Of a stretch of 64,000 nt of DNA, positions 11,540 through 22,447 are shown in pieces. The DNA is taken from contig LGRX02029134.1 in NCBI GenBank assembly GCA_001247695.2, positions 1 through 64,000 on the forward strand, read 5' to 3'. How positions within the stretch are numbered: the stretch's first letter is position 1; every line of letters begins with the position of its first letter. Below the pieces are notes generated by a model that was not told where the DNA came from, made no database searches, and saw nothing but the letters and a program-made list of their open reading frames with translations. Both the position numbers and the translations under genes were made by a program. This DNA is from Cymbomonas tetramitiformis. Its lineage: Eukaryota; Chlorophyta; Pyramimonadophyceae; Pyramimonadales; Pyramimonadaceae.

Positions 11540-12990
11540 TAATTAAACACTGAATAGTCCAAGATGTCTGGAAGGTTTCACTCGAGACTCGACTATGAGG
11601 TAGAGAACTTCACATGCCGATCGTCATCTGTATGATCCGATGGGCGAGATGGGCGATTTTTTATGGTTTTAGAGGTCATGTTTGCCACGTGCTCACTTCC
11701 CTAAGCGGCGCAAGATCTTCGGGTTTGAGCCCGTCGATGGCAGAGTTGCGCATATCGCACCGATTTGGGCAATTTAAAAGGTGCGATGTTGTATCCGTCG
11801 GATGCCATCGATGAACCACGTGTCCCATCGACTGGGAGACTTACCAACAGTTCCCTTGATGGGTTCCGGGTCGATTCCACGGGTTGGAACGCCCCTCTAA
11901 GTTTTGCAGAATTTAGCTTCGACCCCCCTAAAATGCCGATTTTGACCCTGCACGACATATTGATAGGTAGTTACGATTGATCGTTACATGATCACCCCTA
12001 ACCCTCACGATTGCCTAGACGATTCTTCGAGGTCCAATCCAAACGAAATTTGAAGCCATTTGGCCAAGAAACGAGGAAGTCATCGCATTTTCCGTGACCG
12101 CGTATTTCCACCGCTAACCCCTAAAAAAACGAAATAGACTGTTCGAATGATTTGGAGAGTACATATATATCCGACCGACCGACCGAAAGGTTGCACTTTC
12201 TATCAGGTTATGGGCCTGTAACACTTGGGTGGCGACATTTCTCTGTAGTTTTAAGACCCGTCTCACCGAACACACCTGGTCACCCACCCTACAGTCTCGC
12301 CAAACTTGGCCACCCTACACCGCAACCAATCTGAGTGCGCGCATACGGCGTTCCTCTATCGTCTCACCGAACGCAACCTGATCACCCTATTACCAGCCAA
12401 GCGACTGGCGTTTAGAATTATCATCATTAACCTTTACCAATCTACCTCCGAGTACTTTGACTTCCAGTCAGCTGTACTATTCGGACGACAATTTGGCTCA
12501 TCGGACGAAGTTTTTGACTTCACCGCCGTGTTTTAGCATGATGCTGGAATGTATAAATGTCGTTCTGACATGGCATGAGGGGGAAATCAATTTATATTAT
12601 TGCTGCATCCAATCCAATTAATCCAAGCACATTACACTAGGTAGTAAATCGTCAAGTCTAATAATTGCTGCCATAAAGCACACCCACAAGAGATGCCCAA
12701 ATTTTGGGGATTATTTTTCAAAGCTGTTTTCAAATAGCTACAAAATAATAGGTGGTGCTACACTTCACATAGGATTTCGATCAACAGCAAGAAACAGGCA
12801 ATCGATTGCAAGTCTGACACATAATGAGATTCATTCCACATCTCCCGCCTCAAGGTTGGATCTGCAAAAAGAGTCCCAGATTACAACCCCCATACTTTGC
12901 ACTCCCTCATATTACATGTAAACAAATGAACACGGCTTGAATGAAATCTGAAGAGGAAAAAATCCTAGTCAAGTTCTTGAACTGTAACTA
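11540..12990. other. Spacer downstream of fabD, no gene recognised
   Basis: Contains a (CCGA)n-like microsatellite near 12170-12187 and two diverged copies of a CTCACCGAAC-containing block at about 12262 and 12361. No exon-like or domain-encoding stretch was recognised. It probably includes the fabD 3' flank (fabD runs on the minus strand and ends at 12993). Confidence 0.4.
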
Positions 12991-12992
12991 CT

Positions 12993-15900
12993 TTATGGCA
13001 TGGTAAGTGAGTCCAAGAAATCACTCAAAAAGAGTAAAAACAGTGAAGAGGCGCGGTGAGCATGGGCGTGGGTGCCTACATTCTTGAACCCCTTCCAAGT
13101 AGGGGTGTCGATTCGCTTGGACATAGCCTTGAGTTGCGCTCCCGGCCCAAGCTCATAGCACTCCGACTTCCCTGCAGTGCCTCTCCCCCGAAACTTTATC
13201 CACTCTTCCCCACCGCTCATCGTTATCCACTCTTCCCCACCGCTCAACGTTATCCACTCTTCCCCTCCCCACCGCTCAACGTTATCCACTCTTCCCCACC
13301 GCTCACCGTTATCCACTTCCCCACCGCTCAACGTTATCCACTCTTCCCCCACCGGCTCAACGGTATCCACTCTTCCCACCGCTCATCGTTATCCCTCTTC
13401 CCCACGCTCAACGCGGTATCCACTCTTCCCCACCGCTCCAACGTTATCCACACTTCCCACCGCTCAGTTATCCACTCTTCCCACAGCTCCATGGGTATCC
13501 ACTCTTCCACCGCTCAACGTTATCCACTCTTCCCACCGCTCAAGCGTTATCCACTCTTCCCCACAGCTCATCGTTATCCCTCTTCCCCACCGCTCAACGG
13601 TATCCACTCTTCCCCACCGCTCAACGTTATCCTCCTCCCCACCGCTCAACGTTATCCACTCTTCCCCACCGCTCCATCGGTATCCACTCTTCCCCACCGC
13701 TCCAACGTTATCCACTCTTCCCCACGGCTCAACGTTATCCACTCTTCCCCCACCGCTCAACGTTATCCACTCTTCCCCACCGCTCAACGTTATCCACTCC
13801 TCCCCACCGCTCATCGTTATCCACTCTTCCCCACCGCTCATCGTTATCCACTCTTCCCCATCCTCAACGTTATCCACTCTTCCCCCACCGCTCAACGTTA
13901 TCCACTCTTCCCCACCGCTCAACGGTATCCACTCTTCCCCACCGCTCAACGACCACTGAAAAGAAAAGCAAAACTGATCCCATCTGAAGGCATATAAGTA
14001 AACTCTGAAGCGAGCAGCAAATTCTGTCTATCCATTTTGCAGCATGACGCCGGGTATAAAAAAATCGGTGAGCTCTTCTTTGGAAGACGCGGGCCAGTGG
14101 AGAACAGCTGCGCAGGAGGTGTTCTCTTGCAACTGTGGGCAAAGTGTTCAGAGGGGTTGGAAACCCGCAGAGCAGTGCGACAAGCATACCTGCAGCAATA
14201 AGCTCCTTGATGGTGTTCTCCCACAACACGGGCTCGACAAGCTGCCGGGCCAACATCCCCGCGATCTCCTCCTGCGAGCGACGAACCATAACAGATGTGA
14301 CAAAAAGAACGGATCCACACAGACCAACATCCCATGTGCATCTGAGATGCAGAGAGGGCAAGGACAAGGGCTTCTAAAAATAGCTAGTAGGATACCTCCC
14401 TCTCCTGTCACTCATGCAGCGGTGAGCCGCATCACAATGTTAGGAACTTTAATCTTCTCAATCCTTTGGAGGAAATCGTGTCCTACTCCCCAGTGAGGAA
14501 AGCCCAATCCCGAAGCAACAGTGTACTCTGTACACATCCACCGTGACGTGGATTTGACGAGTGGCTGTCATTCGGCGGACATCAAGAACATGCTAGATAA
14601 AAGACGGACCTTGTTGTTGAATGGCTTGGCAGTGACATTGGAGTATACCGGGATTCGAGGCTCGTTAAAGGTGACCTCGGCAAGGACCTGCACAGGAGCG
14701 TACAGTTAGCGTCTTTACTGTCTTTCTCTCTGGCCAAGTAAGCATATTTACCCTTGCTACACCGAGTCATCTAAAGAGCTTGGAGCTACACTGAGTCATC
14801 TAAAGAGCTTGGAGCTACACTGAGTCATCTAAAGAGCTTGGATCTACACTGAGTCATCTAAAGAGCTTGGAGCTACACTGAGTCATCTAAAGAGCTTGGA
14901 TCTACACTGAGTCATCTAAAGAGCTTGGATCTACACTGAGTCATTCAAAGAGCTTGGAGCTACACTGAGTCATCTAAAGAGCTTGAGCTACACTGAGTCA
15001 TCTAAAGAGCTTGGAGCTACACTGAGTCATCTAAAGAGCTTGGATCTACACTGAGTCATCTAAAGAGCTTGATCTACACTCGAGTCATCTAAAGAGCTTG
15101 GATTCACACTGAGTCATTCTAAAGAGCTTGGAGCTACACTGAGTCATCTAAAGAGCTTGGAGCTACACTGAGTCATCTAAAGAGCTTGAGCTACACTGAG
15201 TCATTCAAAAAGAGCTTGGATCTACACTGAGTCATCTAAAGAGCTTGGATCTACACGGAGTCATCTAAAGAGCTTGGATCTACACTGAGTCATCTAAAGA
15301 GCTTGGACTCCACAGCTAAGCTCAGGTTCAAACGGCTTGCTTCCCGACTGCTCTAAGTTCTGGAGCGTGCGCCAACGGCTCCACAGCGAAGCTCAGGTTC
15401 AAAAGGCTTGCTTCCCGACTGCTCTAAGTTCTGGAGCGCAGCCACCTGCTCCACAGCGAAGCTCAGGTTCAAAAGCCTTGCTTCCCGACTGCTCTAAGTT
15501 CTGAGCGTGCGCCAACAGCCTCCACAGCGAAGCTCAGGTTCAAAAGGCTTGCTTCCCGATCGTTCTAAGTTCTGGAGCGTGCGCCAACGGCTCCACAGCG
15601 AAGCTCAGGTTCAAAAGGCTTGCTTCCCGACTGCTCTAAGTTCTGGAGCGTGCGCCAACGGCTCCACAGCGAAGCTCAGGTTCAAAAGGCTTGCTTCCTG
15701 ACTGCTCTAAGATCTGGAGCGTGTGCCAACAGCCCAGCTAAGCTCAGGTTCAAAGGCTTGTTCCCGACTGCTCTTAAGTTCTGGGAGCGTGCGCCAACGT
15801 GCTCCACAGCGAAGCTCTCAGGTTCAAAAGGCTTGCTTCCCGACTGCTCTAAGATCTTGGAGCGTGCGCCAACAGCTCCACAGCTAAGCTCAGGTTCAAA

Positions 15901-18900
15901 AGGCTTGCTTCCCGACCGCTCTAAGTTCTGGAGCGTGCGCCAACGGCTCCACAGCGAAGCTCAGGTTCAAAAGGCTTGCTTCCCGACTGCTCTAAGTTCT
16001 GGAGCGTGCGCCAACGGCTCCACAGCTAAGCTCAGGTTCAAAAGGCTTGCTTCCCGACTGCTCTAAGTTCTGGAGCGTGCGCCAACGGCTCCCTGGGAAA
16101 GCTTTGCCGTGAGAGTCCGAGCGATACATTCACTGTCAAGCGGGGACTCGCTCCTTCTTTATGGCGCCGAAACGAGTAAAGCTCGTCGGATTGACCAGGT
16201 GCATCCGGGATGCGAGGAGTCGCACCTTTTCGAGGTTCTCGCGTGCAGGGTTCATCATGGGCGTGTGGAAAGCGCCGCTGACAGCCACGGCTTGAGCCTG
16301 CTTGCACGAAAACCCGCGACGGCTATTGATCTTCCACTTCCACGCCCACGTGTCCACTGCAGGACTTCGAGTGGATCAACATATGTAATACCGCGGTGAG
16401 CCAGCAGTATGAAGCGTAGCGTCTTATACAGGAAACGCGTGCGTCACTTCTACGAGAGCTACTTGAAGGGGGAGAAGGAAGAGGCCCTCAGCTGATACTC
16501 TATGTCAGGATAACGGTACGGGCACCGAAGTTCGATGCGCGGATCGTTCGGATATCGTTCGGCAAATTGGAAGTGTTCTATTGACAGGAAGTAGGTCACC
16601 TTGAGTGCCCCCTTGGCAGTGGCGCGCTTCTGCAGCTCGGAGAGCGCAGTCAATGTACCGGACGCTACCCTCCCTTGAGGAAACAGGAAGTTCGCCAGCT
16701 GGCAGACCGTGCCGGGCATAGCCTCGCGCACCTCCTTGCACAGATCCTGCAACAGCAGCAGTCGTGCTTCTCCTTGAGCTTCAGTTTAACCCCTAACTTC
16801 CCTCGAGGCGCCACTGGCTCCTCCCCAGATCACCCAGGCCTATGTGCTCTTTCTGTTAGCAGCAATACTTTCTCCCGCTGTGGTGCACCACCAGTGGCAT
16901 GTGAGCTCAATGCGTTAGCGAGCTGGGATCCGTTTGGGGTCGTTCGCACCTGAAGATCGGGGTCGTTCAGCCCGACAATTGTCATCATACCGTGTGGCTC
17001 TCCCATGGTGGCGGCCATTGACATGCTCTCTGCGCGCACCTTCACCACCTGCATAGAAGAGGGCGCGCAAAGCCGTGTCCGTACAAGGATCAGGTCTGAA
17101 GGACCTCGGCAAAAAGAACAACTTACTCTCGGCACCTCTGCAGCCTCTCTTAATATTTAACTTGAGAACAGCACTTTCTTCATTCTAACAAAACAGGCTC
17201 CGCAAAACTCGTGACGCCTGAAAGTGAAACTTGTTTCGTTGCGGCAAAACTTGCTCTCCTGCGCTCGTGCTGCATAAGAAAGCGATTCTTTGTTTTGCGG
17301 TAAAAATGGCTCTCCGTAACTCCTCACGGCCGAAAGTGACAATTGTTTTGTTAAGGCAAAATAGGCTCTCTGCAGCTCGTCACGCCTCAGAACGGCACTA
17401 GTTTCGTTGTGGCCAAATAGGCGCTCCGCAGCCTGCGTTGCCTAAAGAATACCTTTCGCACCCACGGTTGTCCGCAGGTCGCCTCCAGGCTCTGGTGCAT
17501 CTACAAAGAGATGCTAGCGTCCTCCAGTCCGTCAAAAGACCCACACAAAAGGACACACAAGGGAACGCAAGCGGGAAGTCTCTTGATGTCGAGTCTGCAC
17601 AAAGACAGGGAAGAACCCCAGAGGCGGCACCTTCATGGCATCCTCAAAGCTCAGCACGCCAGCGAACACGAGCGCGGTGTACTCGCCCAGGCTCAGCCCC
17701 GCCGTGCATGAGGCCCTGCGCCACACAAAGTTGCACCCCTGGGTGGTTCTGGGCAGAACATAAACTATGCAGGCAGCGGAGGCGATGCACGATGCATGAA
17801 GCGGAGGCGATGTACAACACTATGAGGCGAAAAAGGGTTTCAAGAGGGGGAAACGTATAGGACGAGGCGCAAGATGGCTAAGAATTCCTCCTCCGGCGAA
17901 TTCCTTTGGATTCGACGAAATTCGAAGAAACAGCTAGGTGACGACCCGGGTATCAGTTCAAGACCCGGACAGGCGTCTACCAGCGAATTCACCCTGAACA
18001 CTCCGGGGTCAAGGGGAAGTTGCAGAAGATCACCCAAGGATGCACACCGCCCTGGCACTTTGGAAAGGCGGCCTCAGGTATTGTGCGCACGGAATTGGGG
18101 GAGGCAGCACAATCCTCGTGAGAACGGGACAGCGGCGGCCTGCAGACAGCTTGGATGGTGTGGAGAAGCCTTGGCAGCCACACGGTGCATACACTTTCCT
18201 TGCGCCGTTCTCTTGTGACCACCAGCAACCTAGCAACCACACTGCCCAGTAGTGCTCTGTATGGCTGCAGCATATACCCGCGCCCGGAATCTGGGTACCA
18301 GCACACACTTGGGCCCTGCTTTATCCAGTTTCTCCGTAGCTCCGTGGAGTTCGACCGTAGCTCCGTGGAGTTCGACCGTAGCTCCGTGGAGTTCGAGACC
18401 CTCTTCTCTCAATTGAGCGTTCCGACACCCTCTTCGGATGCCTCGCCCTCAACACCTCCTCGTTATGATCGGGTCGGTGGGTGGGTGGGTGGGAGGTGCA
18501 CGTGTCTCAGGGGTTGCTATGCGGGCAGTTCGGCTCGGTAGAGGAGGAGCAAGCGAGACGCACCCCAACACAGCTTGAGGATCTGTTTGTCGCAGCATCT
18601 CTACGGCAGCACAACCACCGACGAATAAGGCGGGTTGGGAATATCTTGTGTCGTCGATTTTGGCTTTGGGGCCCTCTAAGCAAACTTCCAGCAGGTCGTA
18701 TCCAAGCACCTGAGGCGACACCGAATCTTTCAGCTCCTCCACACAAATCTTTGACTTGCGTGCTCGACTCCTCTTCAAGGTGCGCCGCCTCACCTTGTTC
18801 GCGGTCTCAAACATGGCTTTCACGGCGGGAATATCCTTTGCCTTTGCGCACATACCCACGGCCTGCAATCCACAGGGAAAAGAGCGCGTTTGTCTCACCG

Positions 18901-19580
18901 GTGAAGGAAATACTGTGCTTGTGAACAGAATTTTTCTCTCTGTTGAGATACTACGGCGCATAGCTAGTCGTTCAGCTACTCGAGCTGGCCTCGTATAGCC
19001 GTATAATAGATACCATCGTCCTAAACGCGTTCACCACTTTCAGTAGAACAAACCGGTGCGCAGTAGCAGAAAAAACACGCAGCACTCGACCAGTTATTCG
19101 CCTTGTCACTGTGAGGGGGGATGTTATGACCGCGTCTGTGCAGGAAAGGAGTGTGTGCACAGTGCTTCCAGCTGGCGCGGAATTGCAAGAAGGGTGCTGA
19201 ACTACTTGGCGTACGAACGGTTTCAATTTGCACGACAGTGACGAAGGTTTCAAGGAAGGTCTGCTCTTGGTAATCGATGAAAGCCAGCGCTGGAGACTTG
19301 AGAGACTTTTATGCACCTGAGAGCCTTGGCCAGGGAAGAGGAACGCGATAGGGGTCTGGGGGACTGCGGGCTTGGAGGCAACCGGTGCAGGCAGGGAAGC
19401 GTCCGCGCTCTCCAGCGCTTCGCGACGAACTTTCCGCGCTTCCTTAAACGCCTTCTTCTCGGCCATTTCCTTTTCTCTTTTTGTGACCTCTGTCAGGCGG
19501 GGTAATAACGTGAGCAACAGGACTCTCTTCAGCCGCTTATGCGGCGAAAGCACTGAGGGCACGTTGAATTCCGTCAGCAC
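12993..19580 (-). CDS. fabD: Malonyl-CoA:ACP transacylase (FabD/MCAT), ten exons
   Basis: Transfers malonyl from CoA to acyl carrier protein in type II fatty acid synthesis, normally in the plastid. Exons on the minus strand: 19466(?)-19317, 18862-18794, 18709-18570, 17715-17631, 17048-16950, 16746-16600, 16297-16226, 14687-14610, 14271-14190 and 13171-12993. All junctions are GT-AG, phases agree, and the sum (1101 nt from 19466) is a multiple of three, giving about 366 residues. Landmarks in order: FPGQGSQ at the end of exon 1; GLSLGEY nucleophile elbow with the catalytic Ser in exon 4; CQLANFLFP in exon 6; SGAFHTP with the catalytic His in exon 7; PVYSNVT in exon 8; QLVEPVLWE in exon 9; YELGPG in exon 10. 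The motif reads GLSLG rather than GHSLG. The start is uncertain: 19580 and 19466 are both possible, and a further upstream exon encoding a transit peptide cannot be excluded. Introns 7 and 9 are swollen by minisatellites. The ankyrin gene ends only 60-170 bp upstream. Confidence 0.9.
13190..13948. repeat. 27-bp minisatellite in fabD intron 9
   Basis: About 28 imperfect copies of a 26-28-bp unit (core CGTTATCCACTCTTCCCCAC). They lie wholly between exon 10 and exon 9 of fabD. Small indels shift the phase among copies, and the long open frames seen here on both strands are by-products of the repeat. Confidence 0.95.
14760..15308. repeat. 29-bp minisatellite in fabD intron 7
   Basis: About 19 copies of a unit with core GAGTCATCTAAAGAGCTTGG. 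Variants alternate GGAGCTACACT and GGATCTACACT. It abuts the 71-bp minisatellite that follows; both are in the same intron. Confidence 0.95.
15309..16093. repeat. 71-bp minisatellite in fabD intron 7
   Basis: About 11 copies of a 71-bp unit with core GCTCAGGTTCAAAAGGCTTG. It ends about 50 bp before the left breakpoint of the large duplication (16143). A short ORF is open through several copies only because 71 bp cycles through frames. Confidence 0.95.
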
Positions 19581-19638
19581 TCTTTCTCACACTTGCGTAG
19601 CAAAACAGAGCGTCCGAAAGCAAGACGTTCTGCCTCAG

Positions 19639-20590
19639 TCAGGAACTTTCACAAACTTGGAGCCAGCTACGCGACAGGAATTGCGCTCGCGGTGCCCAAC
19701 TTTGAGTCAACCTTAAGGGATTCTTGGCCGCAATACACAATATGATGTACGAACCCGGATATGGATGTTTGTAGCCTTTTGACCAGGTCTTAATGGCGTC
19801 CAAGCCATAGTCATACAACGCCCACCAGTCGCCAATATCAGCGTGAGGTTCACGTGCTTTGGGAGTGTCCTTGTACTTTTCTTCCAATGCCAAAATTTTA
19901 GAACGAACGCTCTCGTCATCTATGGCAACCTCAATAGGAAGCTTTTTACCGGGGTTTAAGTATGGGTCGTAGTCTTCGGTTTTAATAGTGGGGTCCGCTC
20001 CCTCGCTCTGCAGCCCACAACGATGAATAGATCACAAACGAGCCCATACACGTATATGCAACTATTTCCAAGAAGAATAACTTACCAAGAGGTACTCATA
20101 AATTTCCAAATAACCCTCATATTGTGCAAGATATGCGGCGCGATGAAGAGCAGTGAAGCCTTTATCATCCCTTTGGTTGACCTCTGCCCCAGCACGGATT
20201 AAGTGGTGGACCTGCAAATTACCAAATTTTAAACTGTCAACACAAGCTGACACCTTTAAAAGAAGTCCTTACTACGCAGATGGAAGGGTGAGCAAAAATA
20301 CCATATCAAGCTGTTTGTACGTTGTGGCAAAGTGCATCGGAGCACCCGCCCCGTTATCTTGAGTGACATAGTACGGATCAGTTTCCATTATCTGAAGACA
20401 ACATAAAAAAACCCCTGTAAGTCGCCGAATCCGACGACACTCTGAGCGCAACGCTGTTGAAGCAAACAAGGGTGCATTCTACCATCTTCAGCTGATCGGG
20501 ATCTCCAAGACGCACACAACTGTAAAATGCAAACGGAGGAAACTTCGGCTGGGGCGGATAACGCCCCGTTCCACTCATATCGCGAGGCAT
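19639..20590 (-). CDS. Ankyrin-repeat protein, four exons
   Basis: Exons on the minus strand: 20590-20483, 20391-20302, 20211-20086 and 20007-19639. All introns are GT-AG and all exon junctions phase 0; total 693 nt, 230 residues. Exon 2 encodes a divergent ankyrin unit (APMHFATTYKQLDMV) and exon 3 a canonical one (GAEVNQRDDKGFTALHRAA), continuing into GADP at the start of exon 4. The rest is an acidic/Lys-rich stretch, then a Trp/Tyr-rich tail (DWWALYDYGLDAI) that I do not recognise as a named domain. Ankyrin units mediate protein binding; the partner is unknown. It lies just upstream of fabD on the same strand, within about 60-170 bp. An additional splice near the 3' end, altering the last 30 residues, cannot be excluded. 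Confidence 0.8.
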
Positions 20591-21246
20591 GGTGCTCTTT
20601 CTGTTGTTGTTTCAGCCCTGTGCGGGTGTAAGAAATCTGAGAAAAAGATAACGCTCTTGCACAAACGACACGGTGATCGCTGGAAACCTTGGTTGCAGTT
20701 ACGATGCTTTCGACGCCCGCATGCGATCGGATGAGTATCGGATGTCACCTCATGAATTAATAATAAATCCTCAGCATAAATGTGTGATTGAAACGCATCG
20801 AACACTGGAGTGCTTCCTAATTATTTGCATTCGAGCCATCCATTCTGGGCATACTATGTCCTTCCGATATCCACCCAGAAATACGTACGATGCAGATTAC
20901 CTCATGCGGTCAGCATTTGGTTTACTGGCAAGTTGTCAGTTACAGCAGGCGACCGCTTATTGGTCTATATTTCCCAACGCACTCATTTCGTAGCATCCCG
21001 AATTCCTGATGGTTCACAGTTGGCAAGCGAAAACCTTAAAGTCCTTGGTGTCTATGTGGCTCCATCGTGGTCTTATTCGCTGTTGTGAATTGTCCTATTC
21101 CGTGTCACTGTATTCGTATTATTGTTTATAAGATTATAACTGCTTGAGCTTGTTCCCGTGTTTTTTTATAGCGGAAAACGAATAAACGTAATAATAATAA
21201 TAATAATGTACTCTAATGTTTAACTATCATTGGTTAACTATGACTA
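20591..21246. other. Upstream flank of the ankyrin gene
   Basis: Presumed promoter and 5' region of the minus-strand ankyrin gene. No conserved coding frame. An (AAT)n microsatellite of about six units lies near 21191-21208. Confidence 0.45.
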
Positions 21247-22033
21247 ATGAGAAGTTCATGGTTTAGTGGCTACTTTGAAAACCATGGTTTTGGTCCGACT
21301 GTCATCACTGCGTTCACGGACACGATGGGCAGATCGTTCGATCCCACGCTTCTGTGCATTTTTTTGATCGTGTACCCAATAAGTAGCCTCCAAACCGTGG
21401 TTTCGCGAAACCACAGTTTCGGTTTTCATGGTTTTCTCCAAAACCATGGTTTTGGAAAGGAATATTGTGTACACGTCCGCGACAGCCTGTCTGCCGACGT
21501 GTCCCATCACGTAAGACAATTCTGAACCGTGGTCCCACGAAACCACGCTTTTCGTGGTTTCGCGAGACCACGGTTTGGGGGAACGTCAGCCATCGTCATC
21601 CAGATGCATAATGTGAAAATCGAATTTAGGAAATCTGAAGATCGACTCGAACGCCCCGAGCTGATGAACGAAATCTGAAATCTGAAATCTGATGACCGAA
21701 TGTCGAATTCAGATATCAATTCGACATTTGCTGACATCGTGATGGCATGGTATCGCGAAACCACAGTTTCCAAACCGTGGTATCCCGAAACCACAGTTTC
21801 CAAAGCGTGGTTTCGCGAAACCACGCTTTTCAAACCGTAGTTTCGCGAAACCATGGTTTGGGGGAACGTGACACGCGATCAGCATATCCCCCGCCACCCA
21901 GGCGCCACCAGGCGGAATATTCGGGGGAATATCGCGAAAAGCGTGGTTTCGCGAAACCACGATTTGTAAACCATGGTTTCGCGATACCTCATACCACGGT
22001 TTCAAAGTAGCCACTAAACCATGAACTTCTCAT
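21247..22033. mobile_element. Fold-back (MITE-like) element built from AAACCATGGTTTCGCG words
   Basis: Terminal inverted repeats of about 33 bp start ATGAGAAGTTCATGGTTTAG at 21247 and end with the complement at 22033. The interior consists of many inverted copies of TTTCGCGAAACCAC and related words, so the whole element can fold on itself. No ORF with a recognisable product. I could not define a target duplication. The second copy at 59068-59839 has the same ends but a different stretch of interior. Confidence 0.75.
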
Positions 22034-22392
22034 AACTTTGACTATCTGATATTAAATTATGACAAGGGTGTCAGCGGGGGTCTGTAAGGGCCGCCAGGGG
22101 GGTCTGAATATCAGTTTTGGCCGTTTTAATCGGCCGTGGAGGCCCCCCTATCGTGACCCCCCTAATTTTTGTGTGCATTCAGGGTTTAGGGTTTGGGTTT
22201 GGCAGAATTATATCAGAATTATGTCAGAATTACGTCAGAATTACGTCAGAGTGTGTCATAGTGGCGGCTACGCCGGTGCCGGTGACTGTGGAATTTGAAT
22301 ATGTCTTATGTGTTAAATATGGGCGTGCTATAAGAAACGGCGCGGCCTTAAATTACTATATTTATATATTTTTTTTCATTTAATAGAATTTA
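22034..22392. other. Spacer with short tandem repeats
   Basis: Includes a G/C-run block (22070-22170), a short telomere-like phrase GGGTTTAGGGTTTGGGTTTGG (about 22183-22203), four 10-bp CAGAATTAYG repeats (22203-22250) and AT-rich DNA. No gene seen. Confidence 0.45.
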
Positions 22393-22447
22393 AAAAAGGG
22401 AGGTGGGAGGTGGGAGGTTGCCGTTTTCAAAAAGCATTTTAGAATTC

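Noticed and set aside
13056..13997. Long open frames of 260-313 codons on the plus strand and 161 on the minus strand
   Set aside because: They are by-products of the 27-bp minisatellite; the peptide is a simple repeat and the region is an intron of fabD.
13870..14496. Overlapping ORFs of 131-165 codons
   Set aside because: Only the 14190-14271 stretch is coding (fabD exon 9); the rest is intron and minisatellite.
15507..16066. ORF encoding repeated SEAQVQKACF-type units
   Set aside because: Arises from the 71-bp minisatellite cycling through frames; lies in fabD intron 7.
21247..22033. ORFs of 85-115 codons with VVSRNHxF repeats
   Set aside because: Translation of the inverted AAACCATGGTTTCGCG sub-repeats; similar peptides appear on both strands, so not a gene.
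22183..22203. Telomere-like TTTAGGG phrase
   Set aside because: Only two to three degenerate units in the interior of a duplicated segment; too short to claim an interstitial telomere.
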